Below are positions 54,146 through 63,225 of a DNA stretch of 64,000 nt, piece after piece. The stretch comes from Ephydatia muelleri (lineage: Eukaryota > Porifera > Demospongiae > Spongillida > Spongillidae): the NCBI GenBank assembly GCA_013339895.1, contig JABACO010000004.1, forward strand, positions 11,757,545 through 11,821,544, read 5' to 3'. Below the pieces are notes generated by a model, which saw only the letters and a list, made by a program, of their open reading frames with translations, searched no databases and was not told where the DNA came from. Each line of letters begins with the position of its first letter. Positions within the stretch are counted from its first letter, which is position 1. Made by a program: the position numbers and the translations under genes.

Positions 54146-54277
54146 TCCGGTGTACTGATATTTTATAGGCTAAATTTAGTACTTTACAATGACCTAATTT
54201 GGCCAATGCTCGAGCATTGGCCAAATTAGGTCATTGTAAAGTACTAAATTTAGCCTATAAAATATCAGTACACCGGA
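54146..54277. repeat. Perfect 132-bp palindrome
   Basis: 54146-54211 is the exact reverse complement of 54212-54277, with no spacer (centre aatgctc|gagcatt; ends tccggtgt and acaccgga). Symmetry stops at once outside. A perfect uninterrupted palindrome of this size is rare and is expected of a terminal hairpin of a linear DNA virus or element. Confidence 0.97.
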
Positions 54278-54327
54278 CATCTATGATTGAAACGCGCGAA
54301 ATATATCTATTTTTAGCACAGATGTAA

Positions 54328-54508
54328 TTAGACCGAGAATTAGACCGATTATATTTCGGTCTAATGATAAAGTTGTAGGGTGAATATGGGTCGGTCTAGA
54401 ATTCGGTCTAATTCATGTAGTATTATGTCATTGTTTACGCATGCGGTTAATGTGTTTTCTGGTAATTGTATGTATTAGTGGGCGGAACTAGACCGACAAT
54501 TAGACCGA
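54328..54508. promoter_or_regulatory. Seven 9-bp iterons (TTAGACCGA) beside the palindrome
   Basis: TTAGACCGA at 54328, 54340 and 54500 and CTAGACCGA at 54488 on the plus strand; TCGGTCTAA at 54356 and 54403 and TCGGTCTAG at 54391 in the other orientation. They lie between the palindrome and the TATA box at 54547. They could be replicase-binding sites of an origin or sites for control of the first gene. Confidence 0.75.
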
Positions 54509-54546
54509 CGGTGTTTGCCCTTGCGCAGGTGGGTGTAATAAGTCAG

Positions 54547-54555
54547 TATATAAAG
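54547..54555 (+). promoter_or_regulatory. TATA box of the plus-strand viral genes
   Basis: TATATAAAG, with a CAGT at 54585 at a plausible initiator distance. The first ATG after that point is at 54604, which is why the upstream, longer frame start at 54466 is rejected. Confidence 0.65.
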
Positions 54556-54603
54556 ACGCGTACAATGCGATACATCACTCAAGTCAGTTCTATCAAATAC
54601 TCT

Positions 54604-56250
54604 ATGTCTCAGTCACCAGTAGTCAATGTCGGAGGAGAAGAGTGCAAACTCGTCACGATTGGCGAGCTGTGTAACTCCTACGAAATGCAGTCTAAACCTG
54701 ATTGGCTATCAGACGCCAATCCAAAGAAGAGAGCTAGAACAGAAGATACTACATCTGACGCAGGAGAGGATACATTACCAGAACAAACTAACGATGTTAC
54801 AGTTGAAACGACAGATATACTTGGCGCTTCAGAATCCTCAGACGACGACGAGAAGCAGGCTGTTCATGCAGGGGACGCTCTCAAATGGAACGAGTGCGAG
54901 TGTACCAAGTGTTTGCTCAAAGCTTTCATCGACAACCACAAGAACTTGTCTCCTATTGAGAAGGTCGCACTCTACACCAGATCTACGGACCTCACCTGTA
55001 ACGAAGACGTGTATACTCCAGCAGCAGAGCGATACTATTGGCAGTTCAGCGGGAGTAAGCATATGCACAACACAGAAACAGTGATCGAGTGCATGAATGC
55101 TGTGGCAGCGGTGTCTAATTGCGAATACAGAGACAAATGGCCTCGCCACGGCATCGTAGGAGGCGCAGTATATCCGATGGACGACGGTCGATTATGTGGA
55201 TACAGAAAGCACACTCCGTATGTAGGGAATTACCCTATATTCGACATTGCGCCTATGGAAACCTTGGTATGCTCCAACGATCTGTTCTTTTGGAAAAGAT
55301 CGCCATGGATACGGCAAATTGGATCTCTCATGGTATGTACCGAGCACTTAGCCAACAGTGAAGGAGTGCTCACTTACAATGTGCATCACTCTAAGCTGGC
55401 TACTATATTGATTACGCGTGCTATGAATTCTAAGCACTGCATGCAGCTACAAAAATACATGCATCACAATGTGCCTTATATGCTAGAGTTTGGTCAATTC
55501 ACGGTTCCTACTCCCGATTATGACGAGATGATGCTGTCACGTGCATGCGGCATGTTGGCTTACAGTCATTTTTGCGGCATATGCGATGAGTTTGATTGGA
55601 GTAATGTGCATATGTCGTACATTCCTAGTCTCACAGCTAACGCTTTGCCTAGAGACAGTCTGTTTGAGTTTGCAGATCTTGATATGGAAGATTGCTACGA
55701 AGTCGTACAATCAGGTATATGGGACGTGCTGCCTATAGAAATCATGAAGAGGGAGATGTATGCAATGCTGTACAAATTTGTAGCCGAAGATGAGCATCCT
55801 GAAACGCTGTGTAATGTGTTTAAATCTGTCAACATTGACGATGATTATGACGACGGGTATACGTTGGCTGCACAGCTACCGCTGGATGGATGGAAGGACA
55901 AATGTAAGAGCCATCGTTCTGGTATCAATGATGAAAAAGTAGGTGAGTACCTATTAGACAACGAGATATACATGAAAAACTTCTGGCATATGTGCAAAGA
56001 ATGGCGTACTAGTTTAGTATTTGCATTTGCGAAAAACATGGAGTGTACCAGATTGCAAGAGCATGCAAACGCAGAAGAAGTGCATGACTATTGCTTATCT
56101 TTGATGGTGTCGTGGCAGACCTCAGTATATGGCATGATTGCTTGTCACGCTTGTCGTATGCCTATATCACATAGGCACGCTCAGCTGCATTGGTTATGCG
56201 GTTGCAGAGTATACGATATGTTGGCATGGGCGTTAAGATTATGTAGATAG
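54604..56250 (+). CDS. Virus-like protein A (548 codons), unknown function
   Basis: The start is taken at the ATG 3' of the TATA box and candidate initiator (MSQSPVVNVGGEE). The N-terminal 110 residues are acidic with one basic patch (NPKKRARTED), possibly a nuclear signal. Then comes a Cys/His-rich globular part: NECECTKCLLKAF, CGYRKHTPYVGNY, FCGICDEFDWSNVH and, at the end, CHACRMPISHRHAQLHWLCG. The paired CxxC and HxxH groups suggest metal binding. The frame ends at 56250, but an open acidic stretch of about 40 codons continues in the +1 frame to a stop at 56363-56365. No family recognised. First gene of the plus-strand set, followed after about 190 bp by the next frame. Confidence 0.6.
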   Translation: MSQSPVVNVGGEECKLVTIGELCNSYEMQSKPDWLSDANPKKRARTEDTTSDAGEDTLPEQTNDVTVETTDILGASESSDDDEKQAVHAGDALKWNECECTKCLLKAFIDNHKNLSPIEKVALYTRSTDLTCNEDVYTPAAERYYWQFSGSKHMHNTETVIECMNAVAAVSNCEYRDKWPRHGIVGGAVYPMDDGRLCGYRKHTPYVGNYPIFDIAPMETLVCSNDLFFWKRSPWIRQIGSLMVCTEHLANSEGVLTYNVHHSKLATILITRAMNSKHCMQLQKYMHHNVPYMLEFGQFTVPTPDYDEMMLSRACGMLAYSHFCGICDEFDWSNVHMSYIPSLTANALPRDSLFEFADLDMEDCYEVVQSGIWDVLPIEIMKREMYAMLYKFVAEDEHPETLCNVFKSVNIDDDYDDGYTLAAQLPLDGWKDKCKSHRSGINDEKVGEYLLDNEIYMKNFWHMCKEWRTSLVFAFAKNMECTRLQEHANAEEVHDYCLSLMVSWQTSVYGMIACHACRMPISHRHAQLHWLCGCRVYDMLAWALRLCR

Positions 56251-56365
56251 TTTGACTGAGAGTGAAGAAGAGAACTGCGAGTACTATTTGGAAGATACGG
56301 ACAAAGAAGACTATTACAAGTTTATGCAACGCTGGATGGATGTCAAGATGGCTGATGTAAATTAA
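56251..56365 (+). other. Acidic +1-frame extension after gene A
   Basis: In the +1 frame relative to gene A, codons are open from just after a TAA at about 56236 to TAA at 56363-56365 and are strongly acidic (SLTESEEENCEYYLEDTDKE). The composition matches a protein tail. Either a frameshift mutation split gene A near 56240, or the tail is reached by splicing or frameshifting, or it is chance. Confidence 0.4.
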
Positions 56366-56441
56366 ACTGAACTATAATAATAATGGACTATATCGTGTAT
56401 ATTAGGATTAGCAGTGCATTGCTGTACATTGATTTGTAACA

Positions 56442-57191
56442 ATGAGTTATCAACAAGAAAAATCGACATACGAGAAGCAGGTGCTGAATTGGATTAAGGC
56501 CGCCGCAACGCAAGATGTGACTGGTCTTAAGACAATTACGAGCGTGTTTATGGGAACAGATGGCAGTAGCTCAGCTAGATCTGCTACAGCGTCTGATGTT
56601 GTAGGCATACTAGCTTCAAATGGGTATCCACTGGATGTTAAAATTACATTCTACAGCACTCGGATGGTGAAACAGACGTCAAAGCCGTACATCGCACACA
56701 ACGTCACCGTGGAAGGCAGAACGTACAAGAAAATAGCCCTGATGAATGGAAAAGGAGATTCTGCTGGTGTAGTCTACAATGTCACTTTGAGATGGAGGAA
56801 AGATCTCACACCTGTGTTTAAATGGACTACAAACAAAAGAGGAGTATCTGTCATGCAAGGCACTCGTCCTACGGGAAGAGGACAAGGATACCACTACAAG
56901 TATTGGTACGTGCCTACCAGTAACAAAGCAGCTTTGCAAAACATATGTCGTCAGTGGGGAGATGCCATATATGACGCATACGGAACTAAAGGAGTATCTG
57001 GAGCCAACATAGTAGTAAGTGACATGCAAAACGATCCACTGGTGATATACAGAAGAAACAGATCTGCAATGCAGAGACTGAAATTGAAGCGCACCACTAG
57101 AACTGACGAATTTGCAGGAAGCCCGTCTTCTTCAGCTAGTCCATCTTCATCTACCGGGACAGAAGAAATGGATAGAGAAGGAGGAGGATGA
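56442..57191 (+). CDS. Virus-like protein B (249 codons), unknown
   Basis: Starts ATG at 56442 after a short A-rich leader. Residues about 1-200 look globular and rich in beta-forming residues (TSVFMGTDGSSS, LDVKITFYSTRMV, NVTLRWRKDLTPVFKW), followed by a basic segment (YRRNRSAMQRLKLKRTTR) and a Ser-rich tail. It could be a capsid or DNA-binding protein, but no family is recognised. It ends at TGA 57189-57191, and the same frame stays open beyond it into gene C. Confidence 0.55.
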   Translation: MSYQQEKSTYEKQVLNWIKAAATQDVTGLKTITSVFMGTDGSSSARSATASDVVGILASNGYPLDVKITFYSTRMVKQTSKPYIAHNVTVEGRTYKKIALMNGKGDSAGVVYNVTLRWRKDLTPVFKWTTNKRGVSVMQGTRPTGRGQGYHYKYWYVPTSNKAALQNICRQWGDAIYDAYGTKGVSGANIVVSDMQNDPLVIYRRNRSAMQRLKLKRTTRTDEFAGSPSSSASPSSSTGTEEMDREGGG

Positions 57192-57989
57192 CAGAAACGA
57201 CCACGTCCACCAGATGATGAACCTGGACCGTCAAATAACCCTGGGTATGTGTCTTTCATGCCTAGTCCTCCCCCTGCTAGTGTACCTCCGCCTAGCGTGT
57301 CTACACCCACTGGAATTCCTCCATACACCCCTCCGTCTTATGAACCTATACATAGTGTACAGGTAATACCCGATAGTCCTGCAGAGTCTCCTGCAGCGCC
57401 TGGATATTCTCCATTTACACCTGAACACAATAGCATACCTCCATTCACAGAGCCTCATATACAGGCGCGTGATGCTATAGATGAAACTATAGATTATGTG
57501 AATGACCATCCTAGTGTGCTTGCAGACCTGCCTATATTAGAATGGCCGCACGAAGAAACGATGCATGACCCTAATCACGCAGAATTAGACGAGGCGGTGC
57601 AAGCGTACGAGCAAGACCCTACATTTGAAGGTCTAGTTCGCATTGTGAACATAGAACCAGAGGGCAAAATAGCTAAATTGCAGTTCGTACAGATGATGAA
57701 GTTAGCAGAGCAAAGTAACGTCCCTGTGCCTAATCTGGACGACATGTGCAAGCTGTATTTTGAAATGGGAAGGAACGGAGACGTCTTCACTCAGTACATA
57801 GAAGAGCTCATATACCGTAAATATATGGCTCGTGATGGCGACACATGGTCTTTTAACACTGATGTAATCATGCCTAATCGCGAGAATGCAAATTATGCTA
57901 TTGCAGAAGAAGTGTTCGCGGATCAGGGTATATTAAACGACTTGCCGCCACAGTATAGTACGTACGTTAGCCATGGCAGATTGTATTGA
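57192..57989 (+). CDS. Virus-like protein C, in frame with B after one TGA
   Basis: Open from the codon after the TGA of gene B to a stop at 57987-57989. The first internal ATG is at 57258 (MPSPPPASVPPPSVSTPT). The N-terminal 70 residues are Pro/Ser-rich; the rest is acidic and helical (LDEAVQAYEQDPTFEGLVRI, LQFVQMMKLAEQSNV, YIEELIYRKYMARDGD). Because B and C share a frame with only one stop between, they may be one protein in the parent virus, either through readthrough (context TGA-C) or because the stop is a later mutation. The end overlaps the start of gene D. Confidence 0.5.
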   Translation, partial: QKRPRPPDDEPGPSNNPGYVSFMPSPPPASVPPPSVSTPTGIPPYTPPSYEPIHSVQVIPDSPAESPAAPGYSPFTPEHNSIPPFTEPHIQARDAIDETIDYVNDHPSVLADLPILEWPHEETMHDPNHAELDEAVQAYEQDPTFEGLVRIVNIEPEGKIAKLQFVQMMKLAEQSNVPVPNLDDMCKLYFEMGRNGDVFTQYIEELIYRKYMARDGDTWSFNTDVIMPNRENANYAIAEEVFADQGILNDLPPQYSTYVSHGRLY

Positions 57990-58604
57990 CTTTGATCCTA
58001 TCTCTCACTTTCAGGTAAGCGATCTACTCGCAGTGGAAGAGAATACTAAATCTTTTTGCAGGTGAGTGCGCCTACACCTAGAGAGGAATACGAGTACCTG
58101 ATAAAGCTCTTGCGTGAGCGTATGGGTGTTCACAACAACGAAATAATTAACCAACAATACAAGTATGCACGTGATGTTGAGGTTGCTGCACGAGAGGGCA
58201 GATGTACTTGGATGAAGAATGCAATAGGGTATCTGCTCAAATCCCCTACTGCACCATATGTGGACCCTAAATATTTCCCAAGCACGAATGCACGCGTGAA
58301 CGTGGAAAGGTCGTCACAGATGTTCGACTCTATAGCAAGTCAGTACGCCGCATTTCCCACTCCCATGGAAGGAAATACCTTTGGACAAACACTACAGTAT
58401 GCAAATGCGAATATGGACATGCGTACACTACAAGGGGGGCCAATACAGTACACTCCTACAGTTCAGTACCAACTAGGGGGTGGGAATGCTAATCCTCCTC
58501 GGGCAGAGACAGATGCGATAGGGTGGCTGGAGAAAGGGGTGGACTTTGCGGCAAACATAGCATCTATAGGAGCAGGAATATTTGAAATGTTTACAAAATG
58601 GTAA
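57973..58604 (+). CDS. Virus-like protein D, spliced (47-bp intron)
   Basis: ATG at 57973 in good context (agccATGg). Exon 1 is 57973-58014, intron 58015-58061 (GTAAGC ... TTTTTGCAG), exon 2 58062-58604. The splice is phase 0 and links a 14-codon leader to a long frame that has no ATG of its own near its start, which is the main evidence for the intron. The product is about 195 residues: a helical N-terminal half (REEYEYLIKLLRERMG), a Gln/Asn/Pro-rich middle and an amphipathic hydrophobic end (WLEKGVDFAANIASIGAGIF). Membrane or capsid association is possible. Its stop lies inside the 3' end of the convergent replicase gene. Confidence 0.55.
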
Positions 58605-60237
58605 TTGTGCTTACTTGTTCATCATCTTCAGAATGTAACCATCCTATTGCTGCCTCCCCGCAGATTCCTGCATCATAATCAAAAAAAGGACTTAACTCCT
58701 GGACATCAATTTTATGTTTTAGATGTATGCTGTATATCCTTGACTTCCAAGCATCCACGTCATATTCTGTACTTCGTCTGCCATTTAACAAAAATGTGTC
58801 AAATGTTTCGTTGCTAGTTATAAGTACGGGCGTCTTCACGATCTCCTCTATGCCTGAAAATTTGTTGTCTCCTCTGATAGATTGTCCTCCAAATATCTGT
58901 TTAAAAAAAGTTATGTTTCCCGTCGTCAGTAGATGGGAGGTGAACTCTTCTAACCAGATAAGTTTATTATCTGACAGTCCGTCTAGAGGAAAATTCTTGC
59001 TCGCAGCATTCTTTTTATAGTACACAAATACTTTGCAGAACATCTCAGCCAGTAAACTTTTACCTGCATCGGGTACACCAGATATGTACAGCGTGTTACG
59101 TTTACTGCAACCGAGCATCCGTTTCTTCACATGTTTCTTGAATACTGTGATCTCGGATGGTGTCATGTGAATTGCCATCATCGACTCCAATAACGCGTAA
59201 TGCATGTGTAATGTAATTTCTGGTTGCTTGACACCGTATTTGTCAAACACGGTCAGATAAGGCATAGGCCGAAACACGTCAACCATCCATATTTCAAGTA
59301 AGTTGTCCCATTGTATCTTGTCGACTGCCTTCATACTGGACCATTTTATTCTCTCCCTTTGAGGTATTTTGGTGTTCCTGAACAGGTCCTTAAACTTAAC
59401 AGGGCCGTATTGATCCCATAAAGCTGTCGGTGTATCCCATGCATTTACGTCAGAATCTTTATCTGCCTCTTCGTCACTATAGCAGTTTCCGTGATGAGGA
59501 TGGCATGCATGGTATTCTTCGTACACATCGTCAGTGATGCCATCGTACCCTTGCTGACATTGGTCGTACAGATCTCCGTTTCCAACCAGGTTCTTTTTAC
59601 ATGGATATTTAGAGTACAGCCCTGCCGTCATGTACATCAAAATCCCATAATGAGCGTATGTTTCTACGTGGTTCGGTTTATTCTTGATCTTTCTGGATTT
59701 CACTTTGAAAGTAGTAGAAGTTTGATCCCTCATCCTCTTTCTAACCATTTGCCATAGCTGTTCTATGTGCTCACCTCTGATTGTTGGACAAAACTTCTCA
59801 TATATTAGATGTATGTGCCTGCTGGGCATACACTCTCTGTCTTCTTTATGACAGCATTCTAGAGCGATCCAATTTTCCATCCGCTGTCCTACCGGTCCGT
59901 GTTTCCTAGACGCTTTTTGTGAGTTAAATTCTGAGATGACGTCTAGCAACACTTCAGTAGTGAGCTCGTTCACATCGGATTTGCCTTCGGCCTCTATCAC
60001 GTATGATCGTAATACCTGCTGTGGGTATACCGTGGCCTGTGATAACTGTAGTCTGTTTCTTCCTCTTGCGCACATTTCCTTATAGTCGCGACCAGAGCTC
60101 GCCCTTTCTCTAAAAACTGCAGCGCTAGCAGTACCATCATCATGACCACCAACGGAACTACTGGAAACTGTGGGTATATCACCGCACTCAGAAAAGACAT
60201 CGCTTCCATCGTCGCGTATATCGTAGTAACCCTCCAT
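58591..60237 (-). CDS. Replicase with SF3 helicase, parvovirus NS1-like
   Basis: ATG at 60237; 548 codons, within the usual NS1 range. Superfamily-3 helicase motifs: Walker A ISGVPDAGKS (about residues 385-394), the NFPLDGLSDN block, Walker B KLIWLEE (425-431), FFKQIFGGQSIRGDNKFSG and motif C VLITSNE (471-477). The layout and the 'NFP ... LIW-EE ... GG-IR-D-K' wording follow parvovirus NS1 more than papillomavirus E1 or polyomavirus T antigen. A possible HUH nickase motif, RHIHLIYE (140-147), is followed by Tyr/Lys-containing YAHYGILMYM and LYSKYPCKK (195-215), which fits rolling-hairpin replication. An intervening acidic Cys/His segment (HACHPHHGNCYSDEEADKD) is unusual. All motifs are intact. 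Expected role: nicking and unwinding at the palindromic terminus. Confidence 0.75.
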   Translation of the reverse strand: MEGYYDIRDDGSDVFSECGDIPTVSSSSVGGHDDGTASAAVFRERASSGRDYKEMCARGRNRLQLSQATVYPQQVLRSYVIEAEGKSDVNELTTEVLLDVISEFNSQKASRKHGPVGQRMENWIALECCHKEDRECMPSRHIHLIYEKFCPTIRGEHIEQLWQMVRKRMRDQTSTTFKVKSRKIKNKPNHVETYAHYGILMYMTAGLYSKYPCKKNLVGNGDLYDQCQQGYDGITDDVYEEYHACHPHHGNCYSDEEADKDSDVNAWDTPTALWDQYGPVKFKDLFRNTKIPQRERIKWSSMKAVDKIQWDNLLEIWMVDVFRPMPYLTVFDKYGVKQPEITLHMHYALLESMMAIHMTPSEITVFKKHVKKRMLGCSKRNTLYISGVPDAGKSLLAEMFCKVFVYYKKNAASKNFPLDGLSDNKLIWLEEFTSHLLTTGNITFFKQIFGGQSIRGDNKFSGIEEIVKTPVLITSNETFDTFLLNGRRSTEYDVDAWKSRIYSIHLKHKIDVQELSPFFDYDAGICGEAAIGWLHSEDDEQVSTITIL

Positions 60238-60329
60238 TCTGAGTATTGTAATATCGTCAACCCACAAATAAGCTTACAATTGCAGTACACAGCATATGTA
60301 CAACAATCCATTGTGACAAATGTCTCAAT

Positions 60330-60350
60330 ACTATTGGCTAATATATACGG
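60330..60350 (-). promoter_or_regulatory. Candidate TATA/CCAAT region of the replicase gene
   Basis: On the minus strand, tagccaatag lies close to a tatatatt-type AT stretch about 100 bp before the ATG at 60237. Position fits a promoter between the replicase and the 933-codon gene, but it is not a strict consensus. Confidence 0.3.
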
Positions 60351-60382
60351 TAACTGTTTCCTGTTGGCGCCTAAACGCTTAA

Positions 60383-63184
60383 TTATGTTGCGAGCGTGTT
60401 CAGGGCTCCATTAGTGACTATCACATCTGACATAATCACGGCTGCATATGAATCCGGAATAGGTGTTATTGATGTGGTGGGAGTTGCAGGTTCAGTCCCT
60501 ATAGTGCCAAGACTTGCCGGTATTTTGTTCACTAAACTGTATGGCTGATTCAGTGTCGTCTCTGTTGCTGGACATTGTAGACCAAAGAACTCCCTAGGCA
60601 GTTGATTGTAGACAATCATATCGTCTGGGCAAGGAACACTAGACTTACTCTGGTCCACAACTGCATTCTGGCATATGACAGATTTAGCTGTGCTCAAAAT
60701 GCCAGATATGTAATTAGATGCCACACATTTCTTGTTTCCTTGTGCATCAAACCAAGCGGCTTGAGCTTGCATAGTGTCACACGCTAGAGGCACAGCAGCT
60801 AGGTTGTGCATAGGAGGATTCGGGTTGTTGGTGTTGAGGTCATCAGGCGATATATACTGACCTTTCTGGAACTGTTGAGGGTCGTATGTACCAGTGTTAG
60901 GGAATGCAAACATCATAGTGGCACCGATAGCCACATTCTTTTCTATCATTCCTGCCGGTTGTATAGGTAACGCATCGATCACAGCAGCACCTGTATCATC
61001 TGCCAAGTCATACCCTTCTTTCGCCACTGCGCTAGGATTTCTAAAGCGAGGCATGCAACCTAAGAAGTTACATTGGGGCTCGGTAGTAGATCCCACATTA
61101 CACCTATCCACACCTGGTCCAGAATTGTCCATCACAAGATCATCTTTCGCGTCAGAGTAATCTTCGTGAGTGGGTGCATCCAGTAGTACTCCGTACCTCT
61201 TCACCCTTTTGTACACCCCTGAAGCAGAAGGTGTGTATGTAGCACCTTGAAATGAGTTCTGGTAATAATACGGAGCAGTGGGATCGGCGCCATACCTACG
61301 CCGACCTGTTTTGTCTACAAATATTGCTCCTAGTAGACCTCCTCCCAAAGAACCGACTACCTTAGCAATTGACGAAATGACAGAGATGAAGTCTCTCGGC
61401 ACATGCAACAGACTCACGGCACATCTCAGCTTTCCGTTGTTCCTGCATGCTGATCTCATGATTTTACTCATTCTCTTGATTCTCTGGAAATCGTTTCTTA
61501 TTTTTTTGTGATTCCTTTCATCCCACAATTCTTGCAATGGTTTCTGCGCGTCGTATGACAGTGTGACTTTGCGTCTTCCTACCTTTGTAGAATAAGAAGG
61601 AGTGTAGCTTTCGCCGTATACTGGAGCCAGCTCGTCTTTATCTTTGTCTTCGTCGTCGTCCATTTCCACTATGAAAGGAGCGATGCTATCAGGCCTGTAC
61701 TTCCGCCCATCGAAATGAGTGTTGTCATAGAAGTACCCTGGACTCCAGTATGTGAGCATATACTTCACAGGGATTCTGAACTTGGCACTACTTTCTAAAT
61801 ACTGCACACTGATCAAATCATTTGTGTCTACAGGAGGAGTAGTGGGATCAACGTTTTGATTCTGGAACGAGTATTTCTCGTATATACTCAAAGACCCTGA
61901 CGGCAAAAACACTCCTAAATCTGTGTCTTTGTCCTTTACGTAGACCATTTCTTCTGAACTGGCGACTAGTGTGTCCGTGCTGTCTGTCTCGTTCGTTATC
62001 AACGGGACAGCATTACCTCCCATGTTACCTGTTTCGTAAAACTGTTTTTTTGTTACTTGGTACTGAGCATGCCACAACACATCATCTATGTTGTCGGGCT
62101 GAGCACCTGCTCTTATCTCAAAATCTCTGCGGCTGAATGGATCCTCTCCAAAAGGGGTGTCTTTGATGTTGTCTACGGTCACAAGGTCTATGCCAGTACC
62201 GCAAATTGCATCTATTGACTTTGTGACAGGTGGTTTTTCCATCACCCACACATCAAATTTTGCGCAGGTTTCGTTAGTAGACGCCACGCTAGGATGGGTT
62301 TGACATGCTTCGTGGTACCCAGTAGGCAAGCATTTGATCCTAGGTACTTGCACCAGTTCACATTTGAGGGACAACACACGTGGTACACATATCTTGGTTT
62401 CATCTGTTTGCATTCTGGCCTCTTCAAATTCTATCTTACCACTGGTGATTATGTCTCCTGGCACTTCTATCTTATTGCTGTCGTCGTGCACAGCTGGCAA
62501 AACAGCACCATTCACCCTGCGTTTCACTCCTGTAGGTGCTAGCTGAAAAGCAGGCTCTGTTTCGTCTAGTCTCTCTCCTTCAAATTCAAACACAGCGGTG
62601 TGAACATTCACATCTTCTCTGATGTGTTTTTTGTCTTCGTCAGAAATATGCTCTTGAGTCGGAACAATTACGGTTGCGTCACTTAGCAGATGCGCCTTCA
62701 ACACTTTATCATGCTCTGACTCCTGCTCATGTTCGTGGTCTTTCTCGTCCACTTCAAATGCCATATTAGCCAACGCCTTTACATATTTTTTGTGGAGGGG
62801 GTTACTAGGATCCACGATTAGTAGATCCGTGTCTTCGCTATCCTCTACCTTTTTTGGCTCTGGCTTTTTACCTGCTTCTGCATTCTTATCATGTACTTGC
62901 TTTGACAAGTTTTTAAACTCTTTCATGAGTTTTTTGATCATGCTGTTTTCAGGTTTCTTGTCTCGTTCTGTAGTAGACGGCCCGGGCTGCGACGACGGTT
63001 CGGGCACCGTAGGCTTAGATTCAGCTGCTTCAGATTTCTCCTTTCTAATCTTACGTGCTTTCTCTAACATCTTTTTCTGCTGCTCCATTTGTGTTTCAGT
63101 GCGCTCTACCGTCTTTCCCGTTTTCGTTTTCCACACCCATTTCCCATCAACAAATTCAGCTTTACTGCGAAACTTTCCTGCCAT
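60383..63184 (-). CDS. Virus-like protein F (933 codons), probable structural protein
   Basis: ATG at 63184, just 3' of a TATA box. The first 130 or so residues are Lys/Glu-rich and low complexity (KKMLEKARKIRKEKSEAAES). A long, mostly beta-type region follows, with a Cys cluster (CVPRVLSLKCELVQVPRIKC, then CQTH and CAKF) and many Asp/Asn/Thr/Pro turns. Around residues 600-625 a Gly-rich hydrophobic segment (VGSLGGGLLGAIFV) precedes TGRRRYGADPTAPYYYQNSF. The C-terminal 250 residues are Pro/Asn/Thr-rich. Size, charge pattern and the lone hydrophobic Gly segment suggest a capsid or fibre-like protein, but no family is recognised. Open across its whole length without a stop, so recently under selection. 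Confidence 0.55.
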   Translation of the reverse strand: MAGKFRSKAEFVDGKWVWKTKTGKTVERTETQMEQQKKMLEKARKIRKEKSEAAESKPTVPEPSSQPGPSTTERDKKPENSMIKKLMKEFKNLSKQVHDKNAEAGKKPEPKKVEDSEDTDLLIVDPSNPLHKKYVKALANMAFEVDEKDHEHEQESEHDKVLKAHLLSDATVIVPTQEHISDEDKKHIREDVNVHTAVFEFEGERLDETEPAFQLAPTGVKRRVNGAVLPAVHDDSNKIEVPGDIITSGKIEFEEARMQTDETKICVPRVLSLKCELVQVPRIKCLPTGYHEACQTHPSVASTNETCAKFDVWVMEKPPVTKSIDAICGTGIDLVTVDNIKDTPFGEDPFSRRDFEIRAGAQPDNIDDVLWHAQYQVTKKQFYETGNMGGNAVPLITNETDSTDTLVASSEEMVYVKDKDTDLGVFLPSGSLSIYEKYSFQNQNVDPTTPPVDTNDLISVQYLESSAKFRIPVKYMLTYWSPGYFYDNTHFDGRKYRPDSIAPFIVEMDDDEDKDKDELAPVYGESYTPSYSTKVGRRKVTLSYDAQKPLQELWDERNHKKIRNDFQRIKRMSKIMRSACRNNGKLRCAVSLLHVPRDFISVISSIAKVVGSLGGGLLGAIFVDKTGRRRYGADPTAPYYYQNSFQGATYTPSASGVYKRVKRYGVLLDAPTHEDYSDAKDDLVMDNSGPGVDRCNVGSTTEPQCNFLGCMPRFRNPSAVAKEGYDLADDTGAAVIDALPIQPAGMIEKNVAIGATMMFAFPNTGTYDPQQFQKGQYISPDDLNTNNPNPPMHNLAAVPLACDTMQAQAAWFDAQGNKKCVASNYISGILSTAKSVICQNAVVDQSKSSVPCPDDMIVYNQLPREFFGLQCPATETTLNQPYSLVNKIPASLGTIGTEPATPTTSITPIPDSYAAVIMSDVIVTNGALNTLAT

Positions 63185-63225
63185 TGTGAACACTTACAAA
63201 TATGAAATACACTCAATACACAGAG

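Noticed and set aside
54466..54603. Longer N-terminus for viral gene A starting at 54466
   Set aside because: The extension contains the TATA box and iterons, so it is upstream of the likely transcription start.
60383..63184. Parvovirus VP with phospholipase A2 domain
   Set aside because: I find no HDxxY catalytic motif or calcium-loop sequence in the 933-codon protein.
63185..63193. Earlier start for viral protein F at 63193
   Set aside because: The codon there is GTG; the first ATG is at 63184, in better position after the TATA box.
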